Shown in pieces: positions 22,429 through 34,874 of a stretch of 64,000 bases of DNA; within the stretch, counting starts at the first letter, position 1, and each line of letters begins with the position of its first letter. The notes beneath the pieces are model-generated. The model was not told where the DNA came from. It searched no databases and saw nothing but the letters and a program-made list of their open reading frames with translations. The stretch spans positions 124,001 to 188,000 of the forward strand of contig JANFNE010000016.1 in NCBI GenBank assembly GCA_024867545.1, read 5' to 3'. Position numbers and translations under genes: made by a program. The stretch comes from Phytopythium helicoides (lineage: Eukaryota > Oomycota > Peronosporomycetes > Pythiales > Pythiaceae).

Positions 22429-25400
22429 ATGGCGAGCGATGCCGACGCCGGCACGGCGCTGTGGCTCGAGCTCGAGGACGAGCACGGCGCTCGCTACTTT
22501 GCGAACGCTGAGACGGGCGAGACCAGCTGGGACGCTACCGCCGGGCGCGCTTGCGGCGCTTTCGCCAGTCGAGCACGGCGCTGCGGAGCCGCCGGCGGAG
22601 GGCTACTGGGTGGAGGCGTTGGACCCCACGAGCGACGCCTTCTACTACTACGCGGTGGCGTCAGGTGAGATCTCGTGGTCGCGGCCGGTTGAAGGGCTGG
22701 TGGTGGCGGTGGACCAGGACCCGCTGCTCAGCAAGGTCCTCAAGATTCAATGCGCGGCGAGGGTGCGGTTGGCGCGACGGCGCGTGTGGAGATTGAAGCA
22801 GGCTGCGCTGATAGACAGCGCGTTTGGAGTGAACGACGAGGGTCATGGGGAGGTCGTGGGTGGAGCGGTGGTGAGCGAGTCGGGGCGTGTGTGGGTCGAG
22901 GTGTACGACCCGAGCCAGCAGGTGCTGTACTACTACTGCGCGGCGACGGGCGAGACGAGGTGGGATCCGCCAGCAGTGTTTGTGTCAGCCAACGAGAGCA
23001 AGGAAGTAGTAGCCTGCCGTCTCTATCAGTCGATGGCACGAGGACGACAGGCGAGGCACCTTGTCCAGAAGAAACGAAAAGAGAACGAACTGCTTGCGCT
23101 ACGGCGGCAGCGGCAGTGCGCCTACATGATGCGTCCTGAGAGCGACAGAGAGGCGGAGTGTCGACGACAGATTCTCGAGAGTGAAGAGGACCAGTCTCGA
23201 AGGGAGACAGATTCTACGGTATCGAGATTCGTGATCGAGAGGTCCGGCGACAACTGACAGAAGAAACGCTGCTTGCTACCTCCGAGCTGTTTTGGCAGAC
23301 GGGTGAACGCCGCGAGAAGACAACGTGGACGATCGCTGGACTGGCGATCCATCAAAATGGAAGAAGAAGCACATCAAGGAGCGCGCACGACAAGCAGAGG
23401 TTATGGAGAGATCCGCGATGGAGGCTGAAGAGCGAGAGCAATGCCAGCTTGGAGATGCCTTCTGGGGCATTCAAGCTGAGGAACAGCGCGAAGCAATTGC
23501 GAGGCAGCAATGGAAGCAGAGGAGGGAACGAGCAGATTCTTTAGTGACGAAGTCAATGATGCGGATATGTGTACAATATGGAAGAGGAAACCGCGGAAGA
23601 TGTCATTCGCCTCGACGAGTACCGTATTGTGCAAGAAAAGCGAAACCAAACCAAGTATATGCATTGGTTCTACCGACAATGCACATCTGTTGACCAAATG
23701 CTCGACTATGTGTGGCCAACTCATGAGCGATTTACCGCACTGTCGCCAGCATCTGAGCACCACACAAGTGCGACCATTTACTCCTCTGTTTTTACTCGCA
23801 ATGGTTCTTCCATTATGTCACCTGCACGAACCATGGCCGTGTCAAGCAAAGTTAATCGTGGATTGTACAAATTGGACGACTTAATTGTACGCGAGAGATT
23901 GGAAAACGGAGATCTTCAATTCGGTAATAGACCGATACTTACAATTCACCACCCTAATAAAGCCAAAATCGAGGCAAGACGGGGCCGCTTTGACATTGGG
24001 CAAGTAGAGACGACAAGTGTATTCAACGAGGCGGTATTGAAAGCCAAAAAGCCAAACAACACATCACCATACCGCCCCCCTCCTCCAAGACCAGAAATAA
24101 AAGATCTGACTGTCGAGAGCGAAAGAGGGCCAACGATACGTTACCGCCGATCTCAGGTGTGGATATCAGCTTGAATATCCTTTGATGCGGGTTGTTGTGA
24201 ATTGACAAAAATGCGTATGTGATGTAAGACTCCCGATCCTAATATTCCAGCGCGTTTCAACGGCGTTCCATTCACTCCAAGCCAGGTATCAAAGCATTCT
24301 TTTTTTAGGGAGTATTGTTTTCTGACGAATGTGGTCATTGCTTGACCGTGTAGATTAGCCCAACTCGAGAAATCCTCTGCGGCGATCATCGAAAACTCAC
24401 ACAAATCCCGTCTTTGTCATCCAAGAGCTCCGTATCTGTACCCAAACTCTCCAGAAAGCACAACTCAAGTCCCATAAAGCATAAGTCTCCAGGAAAAACG
24501 AATAGCACAGCACTCAAGAAGAAGTATACAAAGCCTACAAAGCACACAGCAAGCAAGCGACTTGGCAATCAAGAACCCCCTAAACGACATTTATCGATTT
24601 TTGACCACGATCGAGAAACTGTAGATCCAATGATGACATCGTTTGGGTTTCTTTCGCCATTCGCCGCAGAGCGCCGCGCATCTCAGCACAGGAAGCAAAT
24701 CCAAGACCAGCACCAAGAAGACGATAGAGATGAAATCGACGATGAGGAAGAAGAGAGCCAGGCTGACCATCCAACATTTGCAATCGCTCGTGAATTTGAT
24801 GAAAAAGAGCGACCGCTCGTTGAACGAGTGTTTCGCTGGATGGATCTGGATAGCAGCGGAACGGTTGACCGGAGAGAAATAAGTTGGGCTCTCACTCATG
24901 ACCAAGAAGTCTTGGTACTTGCTAAGCAGTCATCGCTACTTCGTCTCCTACTGAAGCAGCGCTCGTTTCTGGATCAGCTGTTTGCACAGCTAGATGCTGC
25001 TTCTTCGTCTCCAGCTAATGGAAAGCGTTTGAAAAAAGCAAGCCCCGCAAAAACGGAGCTAACAGAAGACCAGTTTGTTCTGTTCTGCAAAGAAATGTAT
25101 ATTCGATTGGTCAATCAAGGACTATTACCACGACTCGAGCGTGTCGAAGAAAACACGACTGTTTCAACTGTTGATGGGCCAGTTGTAGTGAAAAATGAAG
25201 CTCCACTCTCTCCAGAGGAATTAGAAAAAGAAGAAGAACTCACAATTCGCCGCGTTTTCAGGTTGCTTGATGCTGACAGCAATGGCCTTCTCGAACGCCA
25301 AGAGATATGTGCAGCTCTTTATGAAAGTGTCGAAGATAGTCACAACGAACTGTCAGCACTAATATCAGCTTCGCGAGCATTGCAGCCACTGCTCCATCAA

Positions 25401-25523
25401 TCATTATTTATGAAGGCATTTACGAGCTTCGAGTCCGCTGATCCGAGTGGAATTTGCGAGGAAGAATTTGTTACCTTCTGCCTCGAGATTGCCGAAGTGG
25501 CTGCAGCAAACAACATGATTTGA
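22429..25523 (+). CDS. WW/IQ/EF-hand calcium-signalling protein
   Basis: A modular cytosolic protein, inferred to bind Pro-rich ligands, calmodulin and calcium. WW 1 is at residues 10-36, WW 2 at about 22605-22700 (GYWVEALDPTSDAFYYY), and WW 3 at about 22880-22975 (ending GETRWDPPA). IQ-type helices follow WW 2 (KIQCAARVRLARRR) and WW 3 (CRLYQSMARGRQARHL). A charged helical region spans about 23150-23700. Two EF hands lie at about 24826 (DLDSSGTVDRREIS) and 25252 (DADSNGLLERQEIC), with a degenerate third (SADPSGICEEEF). An intron or introns lie between about 24157 and 24352. Frame breaks occur near 22540, 23210, 23325, 23535 and 23570, and the flanking frames all read as coding, so indels are likely. 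The stop lies 3 bp from the stop of the convergent neighbour, so 3' UTRs must overlap. Confidence 0.75.
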
Positions 25524-25526
25524 ACA

Positions 25527-26477
25527 TTATGTAGACAGAGCAACAGAGACGAGCTGTTCCAGCTCACCAAGATCCTTTTCTACAGCTTGGTGCAGCTGGG
25601 AGGCTAAAGCAACAACCGAGGCATATTCAGTTGGGACAAGCCAGTAACAAACGCTTTTACTTCGATAGAAAGCCAGTAATGTAATGTCGCTGCCTACACA
25701 TTCTGATGGAACGGGTGGATTCTTCCATGTGAGTATGCGCACTGACGCTGAACAGTCTGTCGTGTCGTGGTGCGTTGGAGCACAGTCCTCTAGAGCTCCT
25801 ATCATTGAATTGAGAATCCCTGCTAAGCATTCACGAAGCGTAACACCGTTGACTTTGACTCGATAGATCATCTCGCGGATGAACAGATCGATGGAGAATG
25901 CGAGGCTCTACGTGGTCAACAACTGCGTTTTTCTTTTTGGCCTTTTTGCTCGCTTTTCTCTTTTTCTCTTTGCCAGAAGTGTACTCTGCATTTGCTTTCG
26001 GTACTGGAAGAAGGGATCGGGTTGAAAGAAATACACGAGAGTTCGTTTCAACTCGTGATGGAAGTCGCGTGAGTTTCCCTCGTGGGGCTGCTGGAGCGGT
26101 TGGGGCTGGAGCTACAGCTCCTGAAGGTGGTAGAACGAATTCGCTCGGTTTGTTAAAAGTTGAGCTATTATAGCGCTCTTGAATAATCCCGTCATCGTTG
26201 CCACCTTGGACTGCGCCTTCGAGAGCATCACTTTCGGATCCGCTCCACTTGCAATAGAATCCCAACGCATGCGGCTTGACGGCTGCCCACCAAGCCGCTC
26301 TTGAATTTTTAACGCCAATGCAGCTAGCTTTTGATCCACGAGTGCCTCCACTGCATTCATGAGCGCCAATCGAAATAGCCCTGGCTATTGCACGCAAATG
26401 GTCGCGTTAGAGAACGTAATCTATTGCAGTACGCATCTGAAGCAAATCCTTCGTACCACTTGGTTGAGTGAAGCCAT
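25527..26477 (-). CDS. Unknown protein with basic Lys-rich linker
   Basis: Exon 1 (26457-26477) encodes MASLNQV. The intron 26385-26456 has donor GTACGA, branch CTCTAAC and acceptor CAATAG. Exon 2 starts PGLFRLALMNAVEALVDQKL, a helix, then a Pro/Ala-rich stretch, a basic run (KEKKRKASKKAKKKN) that could be a nuclear signal, and a folded C-terminal part (ILTWKNPPVPSECVGSDITL then YWLVPTEYASVVALASQLHQ). Frame breaks near 26165 and 25865 split it into three overlapping frames. I do not recognise the family. A start at the MASLNQV ATG is favoured because it alone splices cleanly. Convergent with the WW/EF-hand gene. Confidence 0.5.
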
Positions 26478-26581
26478 GATTCGCGAGTCAGCGCTGTCGA
26501 CGCTCTCAAAGTCGCGTGCGATGCGTACCGCCAGCCACCTAATCGTATCATAGAAGCATCAGCCAGATCAGACTACTGATT

Positions 26582-27045
26582 TCACGGATATCCAAAGTAT
26601 ACCCACTTTGCGGAGCCGGCATCTGCAGAGGGCGACAAGAAGAGCACCTGGAACACCACACTGATCAAAACCGCAGAAGCCACAGCGCATGCACTAGAGC
26701 TTCCTACCACCAAAAACTTCCTCGAAGGTGTAAGCGCTGTGGCGAGCTGCTCATCGCTGGTAGCAAAGTGTGCAATTGCTGCTGTCGCTTGGGTGGGCTC
26801 GCTGTCGTGATCGCTTGCCAGCGTGTTTTCTGACATTCATCCGAGTCAGAACCTCGTGATTTTCGGCTACAGTAGCCAGCGGGTACAGTACCAACATACG
26901 AACCTGCAAAGTGGTGGAGCGCAAAGATGAGCGCAGCTAGGTTCATGCGGTCCGCTCGTGGATAGCGGCGGTCGAAGCGCGATGAGAAGGAGCGCGTGTA
27001 GTGCAGCGTGCCAGCGGGCAGCGCCACAATCACGACGCCCTCCAT
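26582..27045 (-). CDS. Unknown protein with C-terminal transmembrane helix
   Basis: The first exon reads MEGVVIVALPAGTLHYTRSF then a helix MNLAALIFALHHFAG, a strand-turn-strand-helix start vaguely like a longin fold. A donor GTTCGT follows at about 26905 and an acceptor CTGTAG about 36 bp further on. The second part (from about 26836, MSENTLASDHDSEP) ends in a hydrophobic helix (CAVASAVLISVVFQVLFL) and a short lumenal-type tail. Joining the two parts needs one frameshift. The open frame also extends upstream of the first ATG to about 27120, so the true start may be earlier. The C-terminal anchor suggests membrane trafficking, but that is a guess. Confidence 0.35.
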
Positions 27046-27524
27046 CGTGGCGATGAGTGGACAGGTCAATGGCAGAAGGTACTCGCTGCGCTTGCTGGAA
27101 AGTTGTCCAGCAAGGCTAATTATGAAGTGTCGTCTATTTTTTTTCAGCGGCGTTCTGTTCTCGAGAGTCGAACAGGTGCAACTTGAAGTCGGCTGACGTG
27201 GCGAGCCAAACCCACCTCTTTACGTTCCGTAAAAACTGAATGCTGGCAAATGTATGAAACCAGTGTATCGCCATCAGCTGTTGACTTGACATCTTTCCAC
27301 ACTGTGGATTGGACAAAAATACGTATACCACCTCTGATTGGCCATCAAACCCTGTCGTCCCATCGAAAAGCCGCAGACGACCCAAAATGCTTGGGTCATC
27401 GGCGGCTCCTGACCACGTTGAAGCTGTGGCGAAGAGCTCCTCGCTTCCCGTCGCCTTCTCGTCGACGCTCACAATCGAATCTGCTCGTTCGCTGCTCCAC
27501 CAGCTCCGGCCTCCGAGTCCCAAG

Positions 27525-28408
27525 ATGCCTGCAACGCATAAGCAGCTCCAGCCTCACGAGGCCATCAAGACCATGAAACTCTACCACGGACTGGAGCGCA
27601 TCGAGCGACGACTGCGTGTCGAGATGGGATCCCATCAAGATCGAGATCCCAGCAACAACGATCAACTACTAGATCCCGAGGTGCTGGCTCGCGTCGACTC
27701 GCTGCACTTCCACGACGACGAGCCCATCCGCCGCATCTTGGCACTGCTTCCCGAGAATGGGGACCGACTGGTGCTCGACGTGGGCACTGGATACGGCAAC
27801 ACGGCACGGCTGCTGGCTCACCGCAGTGGTTGTGCTGTCCATGCGCTGGAGCTGCAGCCAGACATGTTTGCGGTCGGGCAGGAGCTCACACGCCGATGTG
27901 GACTAGAGACGAGCGTCACGCACGTCCTCGGCAACTTCCTCGACCCACCCAAGCTGCTCATGGACGCGCAGTACGATGCGGTGATCGGGATCCTCAGCTT
28001 CCTCCATATTGGCAGCTGGGACAAGCTGTTTGCTCGCTGCTTCGAGAGTTTGCGACCTGGAGGCTTCCTGTTCGTCGAAGACTTTTACCTGCGTGGCCAT
28101 GAACTGCCCCAGGAGGACGCCAAGATCCTCAGCGATGATGTGTTTTGCTCTTCACTGCTCAGCGAGTCAGAGCTGCGTGAGGCGCTTCCAGGAGCGGCTT
28201 CAAACGAGTTGAGATCAAGGACTTGACGGCGCACTGGAAGTCGTACGTGGTCAACCGCGCCGAAAACTTTCACGAGAAGCTCGAGATGCACATCGAGCGA
28301 GACGGTGAGCAGGTGGCGCGAGGACTTGACCACTTCTACTCGAGCGTCGCCACGATTTTCCAGCGCGGCAACGTTGGGGGATATGCCCTCGTCGCACGGA
28401 AAGAGTGA
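27525..28408 (+). CDS. SAM-dependent methyltransferase (class I)
   Basis: Rossmann-fold methyltransferase. Motif I is LVLDVGTGYGNTARLLAH, followed by an acidic strand end (VHALELQPDMF), the motif around AVIGILSFLHIG, and LRPGGFLFVEDFY. The layout and GFLFVEDFY are closest to small-molecule N-methyltransferases of the glycine/sarcosine or phosphoethanolamine type, but the substrate cannot be read. The chosen start (MPATHKQLQPHEAIKTMKLY) begins the conserved-looking helix; in-frame ATGs at 27387 and 27309 would add an N-terminal extension of presequence-like composition. A frame break near 28205 separates the first part from the C-terminal helices (VEIKDLTAHWKSYVVN...). Convergent with the Ca-ATPase, stops 163 bp apart. 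Confidence 0.75.
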
Positions 28409-28571
28409 TATGTAGTAGTTGTTTTGCAACGCAATGCGAGAACACCGTTTGTTGTCTACATGACTCCATAGGAGACAGCACTTGAGCCGCTAGATTCTGT
28501 GTTTGTTATACTACATCGAACGACGACGGTGACCGTGTGTTGCACCGCTTTGCTTGAGCTTGGCCAACCTT

Positions 28572-31500
28572 CTACACGGTCTCGTACGCCTTGCCCTCCC
28601 ACGAGCGCCGCTTCTTGCGTAAACCAGTGGCCGCGCGGTGCTGAGGTCGTTGTGCTTTGCGCTGCCACCACTTCCGCGCCTCGTCGAACACGAGCACGGT
28701 CGAGGCAATCGCACAAATGTAGGCAAGATCGCCACCAGACAGAGCCTCCGTCTGAAAAGTAGCCTGCAGCGGTGGGAAGTAGATGACGAGAAGCTGGCCC
28801 ACCTGCACAATGCGATTATGGTTTTCACGTCAGCTACACGCAATATCAAGTCAGAACAAAAAATTAGGCTTACCAGAGACGCGCCAACAGCGTAGGCGAA
28901 AAACTTGTTGGACAAAAGACCAATCTCGAAGATCGACTTGTCATCCGAGCGGCACGACAGCGCGTTGAACATGTCGAACATGACGAACGTCGTAAAGCTC
29001 ATGGTGCGGTCGCGTCGGTTCACCAAACCATCAGCCGTCAGCTCCTTGTAGAACACGAACAATGTTCCGCACACAATGAAGCACGCAGATGAAATCACTC
29101 GTCGCAGCATCTTCGCAGTGATGATGTTGGCATCTTCGGACGTGGCCCTTCCTTCATCACGTCGTGGTCCACTGGCTCAACGCCCAGGCTCTGAGCTGGC
29201 GGACCGTCCATGATGATGTTGATCCACAAGATCTGCATGGCGTTCAGTGGGGACGGCAGATTGAAGAGTGTCGAAAACGCAATCAGGCACAAAGCAGAAA
29301 TGCTCGTGCTGAGCTGGAACCGCAGGAAGTGTTTGATGTTGTGGAAGATCGACTTGCCTTCTTCCATGGCGCTCAGGATAGTGGTGAAGTTGTCGTCCAG
29401 CAGAATCATGTCAGAAGCCTCCTTTGAGACGTCGGTCCCACTTGTACCCATCGCGATACCGATATCAGCAGCCTTCAGTGCAGGAGCATCGTTCACACCA
29501 TCACCAGTCATCGCAACCTGGAGACCTGCTTCCTGGAACGCCCGTACAATCTTGAGTTTGTGATGCGGAGACGTGCGGTAAAACACGCATGTCTTCAAGA
29601 TCTTCTGCTCAAGGTCGAGCATGTCCATAATCTCTAGCTCTGTGCCAGAGATCGCGTACTCATCTACCGAGGTAGCAGAGCGAATATTGTCGGCGTTGAT
29701 GATGCCCACCTTTGTGGCAATTGCAACTGCAGTCTCCTTCGAGTCACCCGTAAGCATGACGGTCTTGACACCACTCATCGCAAGCTCTGAGATAGCCTTC
29801 TCTACTTCAGCGCGAGGCGGGTCGGAGATTCCGACCAGCCCGGCAAAAGCCATGCCATGGTCAGAGTGATCTCCAAACGACAGAGCCAAAACGCGAAGGC
29901 CACGGGATGCCATCAGTTGAGACTCGTTGAAAATTCGTTCGCGATCACCAGGTGTCATCTCCTTCAATCGACCGCAGTTATCCTCAATCTTGTCACAGCG
30001 AGACAGGATCGCCTCCGTCATGCCCTTGAGGTACCACTTCCGGAAGCCGTCTTGCTCACAGCACACTGCCATCCACTTCTTCTCGGAGCTGAATGGTACT
30101 TCACTCACACGGCTGTACTTCTCCACGACCTGCGAGGTAATGCCTACCTTTTGAGCACACAAAAGTACGGCACCCTCTGTCGCCTGGCCAATCACTTCGT
30201 CCTTGACGATCGAAGCATTGTTGCAGAGCGCGCCAGCCAATAGACAGTGGTAGACGTGGGGGTGGGTTGCTTCTGTGATAGGCTCGCCGCGCATCGTGAC
30301 TGGAGCTCGGGAATGTGGTCCAAGCGCAGCAACTGCCGCGGACACCATGGCCTCCTTCGTCTCCGCTGACAGCGAACGATAACGCTCGCCGACATTGTTC
30401 ACCTCAGCATGAACACTTTCAAACGGAACGAAGATCTCAATCACCTCCATCTTGTTGGTAGTGATCGTGCCCGTCTTGTCAACGCACACCACGTTGATAC
30501 ATCCGAGAGCTTCAACCGCCGGTAGCTTCTTGACAATCGCGTGGCGCTTGGCCATCTTCATGACACCAACCGCAAGCGTGACAGTCACACAAATCGGGAG
30601 ACCTTCGGGGATCGCAGCAACTGCCAGTGACACACCGATCTGCAACATCGTGAGGATTCCCTTGCCTTGCATAATGCCAATCAAGACGATCACCGCGATG
30701 ACGCCGAGCGAGAACATGGAAAGATGCTTGCCCAGACGGTCCATGCTGTTTTGCAGCGGTGTCTTGCGCTCCTCTACACGGTGCACGACATCAAACACCT
30801 GGCCGAACTCGGTGCGCGAGCCAGTGCCGTAGACCACCGCGCGGCCGCGGCCAGCGCGCACCAGCGTGCCCATGTAGATGATGTTCTTTCGCTCTGCGAC
30901 GGGGTGCATGTGCGCGTCCTCGATGGGCTTGGTGTGCTTCACGACCGGCGCGTTCTCTCCAGTCAAGTTGGACTCGTCGACCTCGAGGTCCACGGCCTCA
31001 ATCAGTCGCGCATCTGCAGGAACGCGGTCACCGACACCCACAACGATAATATCTCCCGGCACGAGCTCCTTGGCGTACACCTCTGAAGTGACTCCGTCGC
31101 GCACGACGTGGCAGCGCGGCGGCACGAGTTCCTTGAGCGCCTCCAGCGTCTTCTCGGAGCGGTACTCCTGCACGAACGCGACCGTCACAACGATGGTGAT
31201 GGCGACTGCGATGGAGATGGCGTCGTCCGTGTGCCCCATGACTACACTCACGACGCCCGAGGCCATGAGCAGCATGATGAGCGGGTCCTTGAACTGGCCG
31301 ACGAACTTCATGACCATGGACTCCTGCAGCAGGCGGTCCTCGTCAGCACGCCACCTCCCCAGCACCAAGGCGAGCGCCGCGCACCTCCTCCTCGCCCTCC
31401 AGCTCGTTGAACCCGTACTCGCGCTGGCGCTCGCGCACGCTCAGCTCCGAGAGCCCGTAGTTGGGGTCCACGTGCAGCTCGCGCGTCACCTCCTCCTGCT

Positions 31501-31633
31501 CGCGAGCCGCCACCTGGCCCAGCACGCCGTCGAAGCCCACGACCGAGGCCGCCGACGTCGCGGACGACGCCGCCGTGGACGCGGGCGACGCCACGTCGCC
31601 GTCGTCGATGTCGATGGCCGTCACCGCCTTCAT
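28572..31633 (-). CDS. Golgi-type Ca2+/Mn2+ P-type ATPase (SPCA/PMR1 family)
   Basis: Pumps Ca2+ or Mn2+ from cytosol into secretory compartments, one ion per ATP. Three exons: 31385-31633, 28874-31323 and 28572-28802, with introns 31324-31384 and 28803-28873. About 976 residues once one frameshift near 29120 is allowed. Motifs: cation-transporter N domain (ELSVRERQREYGFNELEGEE), actuator TGEN (DESNLTGENAPV), M4 AIPEGLP, phosphorylation site CVDKTGTIT, nucleotide-domain segments, and hinge TGDGVNDAPALKAADIG. M5-M6 residues and length fit SPCA better than SERCA (no large M7 region) or plasma-membrane PMCA (no calmodulin tail). The C-terminus is basic (KWWQRKAQRP). An initiator-like motif sits about 35 bp upstream. 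Confidence 0.88.
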
Positions 31634-31663
31634 CTCGTGATGCTGCTGCTGCGGCCGGAGCGG

Positions 31664-31682
31664 GGAAAGCCCAGCAATGAGC
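31664..31682 (-). promoter_or_regulatory. Oomycete initiator-like core promoter of the Ca-ATPase gene
   Basis: The minus strand reads GGCTCATTGCTGGGCTTTC, matching the GCTCATTY core followed by a T-rich flank described for oomycete promoters, 31-49 bp upstream of the ATG. Confidence 0.5.
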
Positions 31683-32196
31683 CGAGCGCCGCGCGCCGCC
31701 TGTCTTGGGGCCGCTTGGGCTGCTGAATCTTGGAAATGGTAACCCGCATGAGGTGGCGCCGTCTTTCCGGCCGGCGGTTACGCGGGCGGTTCTATGGCCC
31801 CCACTATGGCTCCTGAACCATCCCATAGAAACTATAGACCGGAAAAAACTGGGTGCCTGATATGCGCAATGCTGGCAGCATGGTGCTTTATACCGGACCA
31901 TGACCTGCGGTCCCATCGATGACTCGTAACGATTCCATTCGCTGAAATGCGGATCTTTTCTACATTTTCAGCCAATTGAAATTTACATCTATTTTTACTC
32001 GCTGAAATTTCTCGTAAACCGCCATTTCTGTCCAATGAACACAGACACGGGGGTACGCCGTGAAGCGTCGCGTTCGAAGATCTCGCGGTAAGATCGCGAT
32101 CCAAGGGCTCACTTGGAGGCTGGCGCATGACTGGCGGAGGCTGCGGCGGCTTCTTCGAGGGCTGCTGGTGTGGCGCTGTATATCTGTCGACTGCGC
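31683..32196. other. Spacer between Ca-ATPase promoter and LRR gene
   Basis: About 510 bp of intergenic sequence. It contains degenerate repeats of CGCTGAAAT (about 31940 and 32000), but no gene or clear repeat element. Confidence 0.35.
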
Positions 32197-34776
32197 CTAC
32201 GAGCAGCCGAGCCAGGCCTCGAGCTTTGGATCGCACGCGGCGCCGAGGCGCGCGGCGATCTGGCGGCGGCGCATCTCGATGGGGAACGGGTTGCCGTCGC
32301 ACATGACGGCCATCATGCGCGGGTTGTAGCACATGGCCTCGGTGCGGTTCGGCAGGTGGCATTGCTTGTACATGGTGCCGTTGCACTGCTCTATCAGCTC
32401 TTTGGACGGAGCGATCTCCAGGTCACCCGGCTTGTGCGCCTGGTCGGCGCATACGGTGTACGGGTTGCTGGCGAACATGGCGCGCGTCGCTGCCGTTGCG
32501 AGCTTGTCCGAGTTACTGGGCAAGCATGTGGCAGGTGGAGAGCCCCAGATGAGATGGCGCTGGCACATGGAGTGCGTGAGGTTGCACGGACTGGCGAAGC
32601 CGTTGCAGCAGAACATCCCGCGGTCAGAGGTCACGAAGGACTGCAGCTTTTTGAGCGGCGCCATGTCTGGGATGCTTTCAACTGCTGGTAGAATTGCCAT
32701 CACTAGACGCTCGAGACTTCGCAAACCTTGAAAGCTGGGCAACTCCTTCATGTTGAGGAATATTGCGAGAGCGAGGGACTTGAGGTTTGTAAGCCCGTCA
32801 AAGGATGGGAGACGTGTGACGTTATTTGCTCCCAAGTGGATAAATGTGAGAGACTGCATGTCATCAAAGAGATCGGAGGGCATGTCTTCGAGCATTGCAA
32901 CATTGAACTTTCCTTCAATGTGCCTGTGGAGGTAAAAAAAAAAAAAAGTTAGACCGCAGGCAATGGCGCATGAAAAATGGACGCGTCACCTACAGAAACT
33001 CGAGTTGCTTGAAATCCTTCATCCATGGTGGCAGAGCGATCGTATTTGTGTACATCAGAGTCCTGGGGTGCAAAGCGATTTCTTAATAAGTATTGGCGCC
33101 AATTAATACCCCCAAAACGATAGTAAACGCACACATGCCGGAGCCCAGAACACCGACGGAGCTCCTCCGGAAACACAGTAAGCTGCCGATTGACAAGAGT
33201 GATCATGCGAAGTGTTCCTTGTGCTGACAGTTGCCCCAGCTTCTCTGTCATATTTGGTGGGTTTACCCAATCGTCGTAGCTCCCTACTAAGAGATTGACA
33301 TCTACAAGAGACCGGCATGGGCATTGCGACAGATCATCGTCTCGGAGTTGGACCCATCGCCAGGCATGTTGGATGCATTCAGGATGTGCCTGGCATGCGA
33401 TAGTAGATGTTTGGATGCATTCAGCCACCACCACCACAGCAGCAATCGCGATAAGAGCGAAAACAGCCGCAACTGGGCTCTTCTTCGGATAAATGACTGC
33501 ACATTGGCCAGCTGGGTTTTGGAGTCGGCTTGCCAATCGATAAAAGCGCAAACAGATAGTAAAGTGTGTTCCAACTCTGGCAAATGCACTCAGCAAAGTG
33601 AAGACTCGAAGCGAGTCCAATGCTGTCCGAACGACTGATCGCTGAACTGGGTTTGTGTTGACGCTTGCACCACGCTCGAACCAGCCCGGGGGGAAAACGG
33701 CAAGCGTGATGTCGAAGAGTTTCATATCGAACGAGAACTTCGTAATGCAATATCGGAGTACGGTGCCGGGAAACACGAATGCGATCAAGACATCGAAACT
33801 TCGCGAAAAAGTTAGCAGTAGATGGTTGCAACACACATCAGGCAACTAATACGTACAATGTGTCTAGCAGCAGCTCGGAGAGGCCAGGATGCGGTAGGGT
33901 AACTAGGATCATCAGCGTCGTCGAAATCGCATTGAGCACAATGATTGTCGTAAAAAGCACGATGAGCACGACGGGTAATCCTGTCTCCATGCTATCAATC
34001 AGTAGAATGAATTGAACTCCAAAGTCCACGAGCTTGATCATCACATTCTGCGATCTCCGAATTAGCTAGCAATCCATAATGTAGAAATTGCATCTGCACA
34101 GCTTGATACGTACTATGTCTTTCCGTGTCGTGCTCTCCTCCGTCACCAGGTCTCGCATAACGGAGGCGAGTTGGCGAGTAACCACCGATCCTGCTCTCGT
34201 GTGTTTCTCGCCATTTGCGCTTGTTTCATGAGATTCAACAGCAATTTTATCCATTCGGTGTCGAAATCGGCTAATGTAGCGTCCGACGCTCTGTTTGCGC
34301 TTGGTTACACTCCTCCAGCCGATGAATCGACGATGGCGGAAGCACGTGACGCGGGCGATAATGTACACATAGGCCAGTACGACAGCTCCAAGACCGCCAA
34401 GTCCAACAGCAAGTTCAGCTGGCGGCGGGTCGATGAAGCGCCAGAATGAGCCTTCGTCGAGGGTGGTTGTGCCCATCATGCGGTTCACAGTTTCGTTTGG
34501 AGCATAGGTCAGCAGCATCAGCCATAGTGTCCATCCTAGACATGCGCTTGCTACCATCGCCAGTGCTGCGAGGCTCCACCTCGCGGAGCGGTCTGGACGA
34601 GCACGAGTGCTCAATAGTGAAGTGATTCTGGGATTCTTTGTAGGCACCAAAGCGTAACTGGACCGTACAGAGGCAACTGAAGGCGACGTGCTCGCCCGTC
34701 TGGGTGTGCTCGTCGGATCTGTAGGCCTCGCTTCGGCGCAAGGAGCAGAGTCAACAGGAGTCGGCGCCACTGTCAT
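32197..34776 (-). CDS. Polytopic membrane protein with leucine-rich repeats and Cys-rich tail
   Basis: Five exons (34114-34776, 33857-34047, 33139-33798, 32994-33062, 32197-32923) sum to 2310 bases and give 769 residues in exact frame. Introns are 58-76 bp. The intron 33063-33138 needs a GC donor (CG|GCATGT) with AG acceptor; the frame closes only with it. The N-terminus is Ser/Thr/Pro-rich and cytosolic. About seven hydrophobic segments follow (for example LAALAMVASACLGWTLWLML and LPVVLIVLFTTIIVLNAI), the last being VAAVFALIAIAAVVVVAE. Then come LRRs (LTFIHLGANNVTRLPSFDGL and neighbours) and a cysteine-rich end (CDGNPFPIEMRRRQIAA...LEAWLGC). This architecture is a large oomycete family of probable surface receptors, ligands unknown. 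Clean gene with no frameshift. Confidence 0.85.
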
Positions 34777-34874
34777 ATTGGCAACTCAGGGCTGAATCTC
34801 CTTCACTGTGATGATACCATTTCACGCTCCAGCGAGCGTCACCGACGAGCTATAGATAGTAGATAGTGAATCTA

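Noticed and set aside
27134..27523. Minus-strand open frame of 129 codons overlapping the methyltransferase 5' region
   Set aside because: No start, splice or domain support, and it runs antisense to the methyltransferase; a C-terminal piece (ADFKLHLFDSRE) hints at coding but is too short to call.
32941..32947. Poly-A run as a polyadenylation or retroelement signature
   Set aside because: It lies inside an intron of the LRR gene as its pyrimidine tract on the coding strand.
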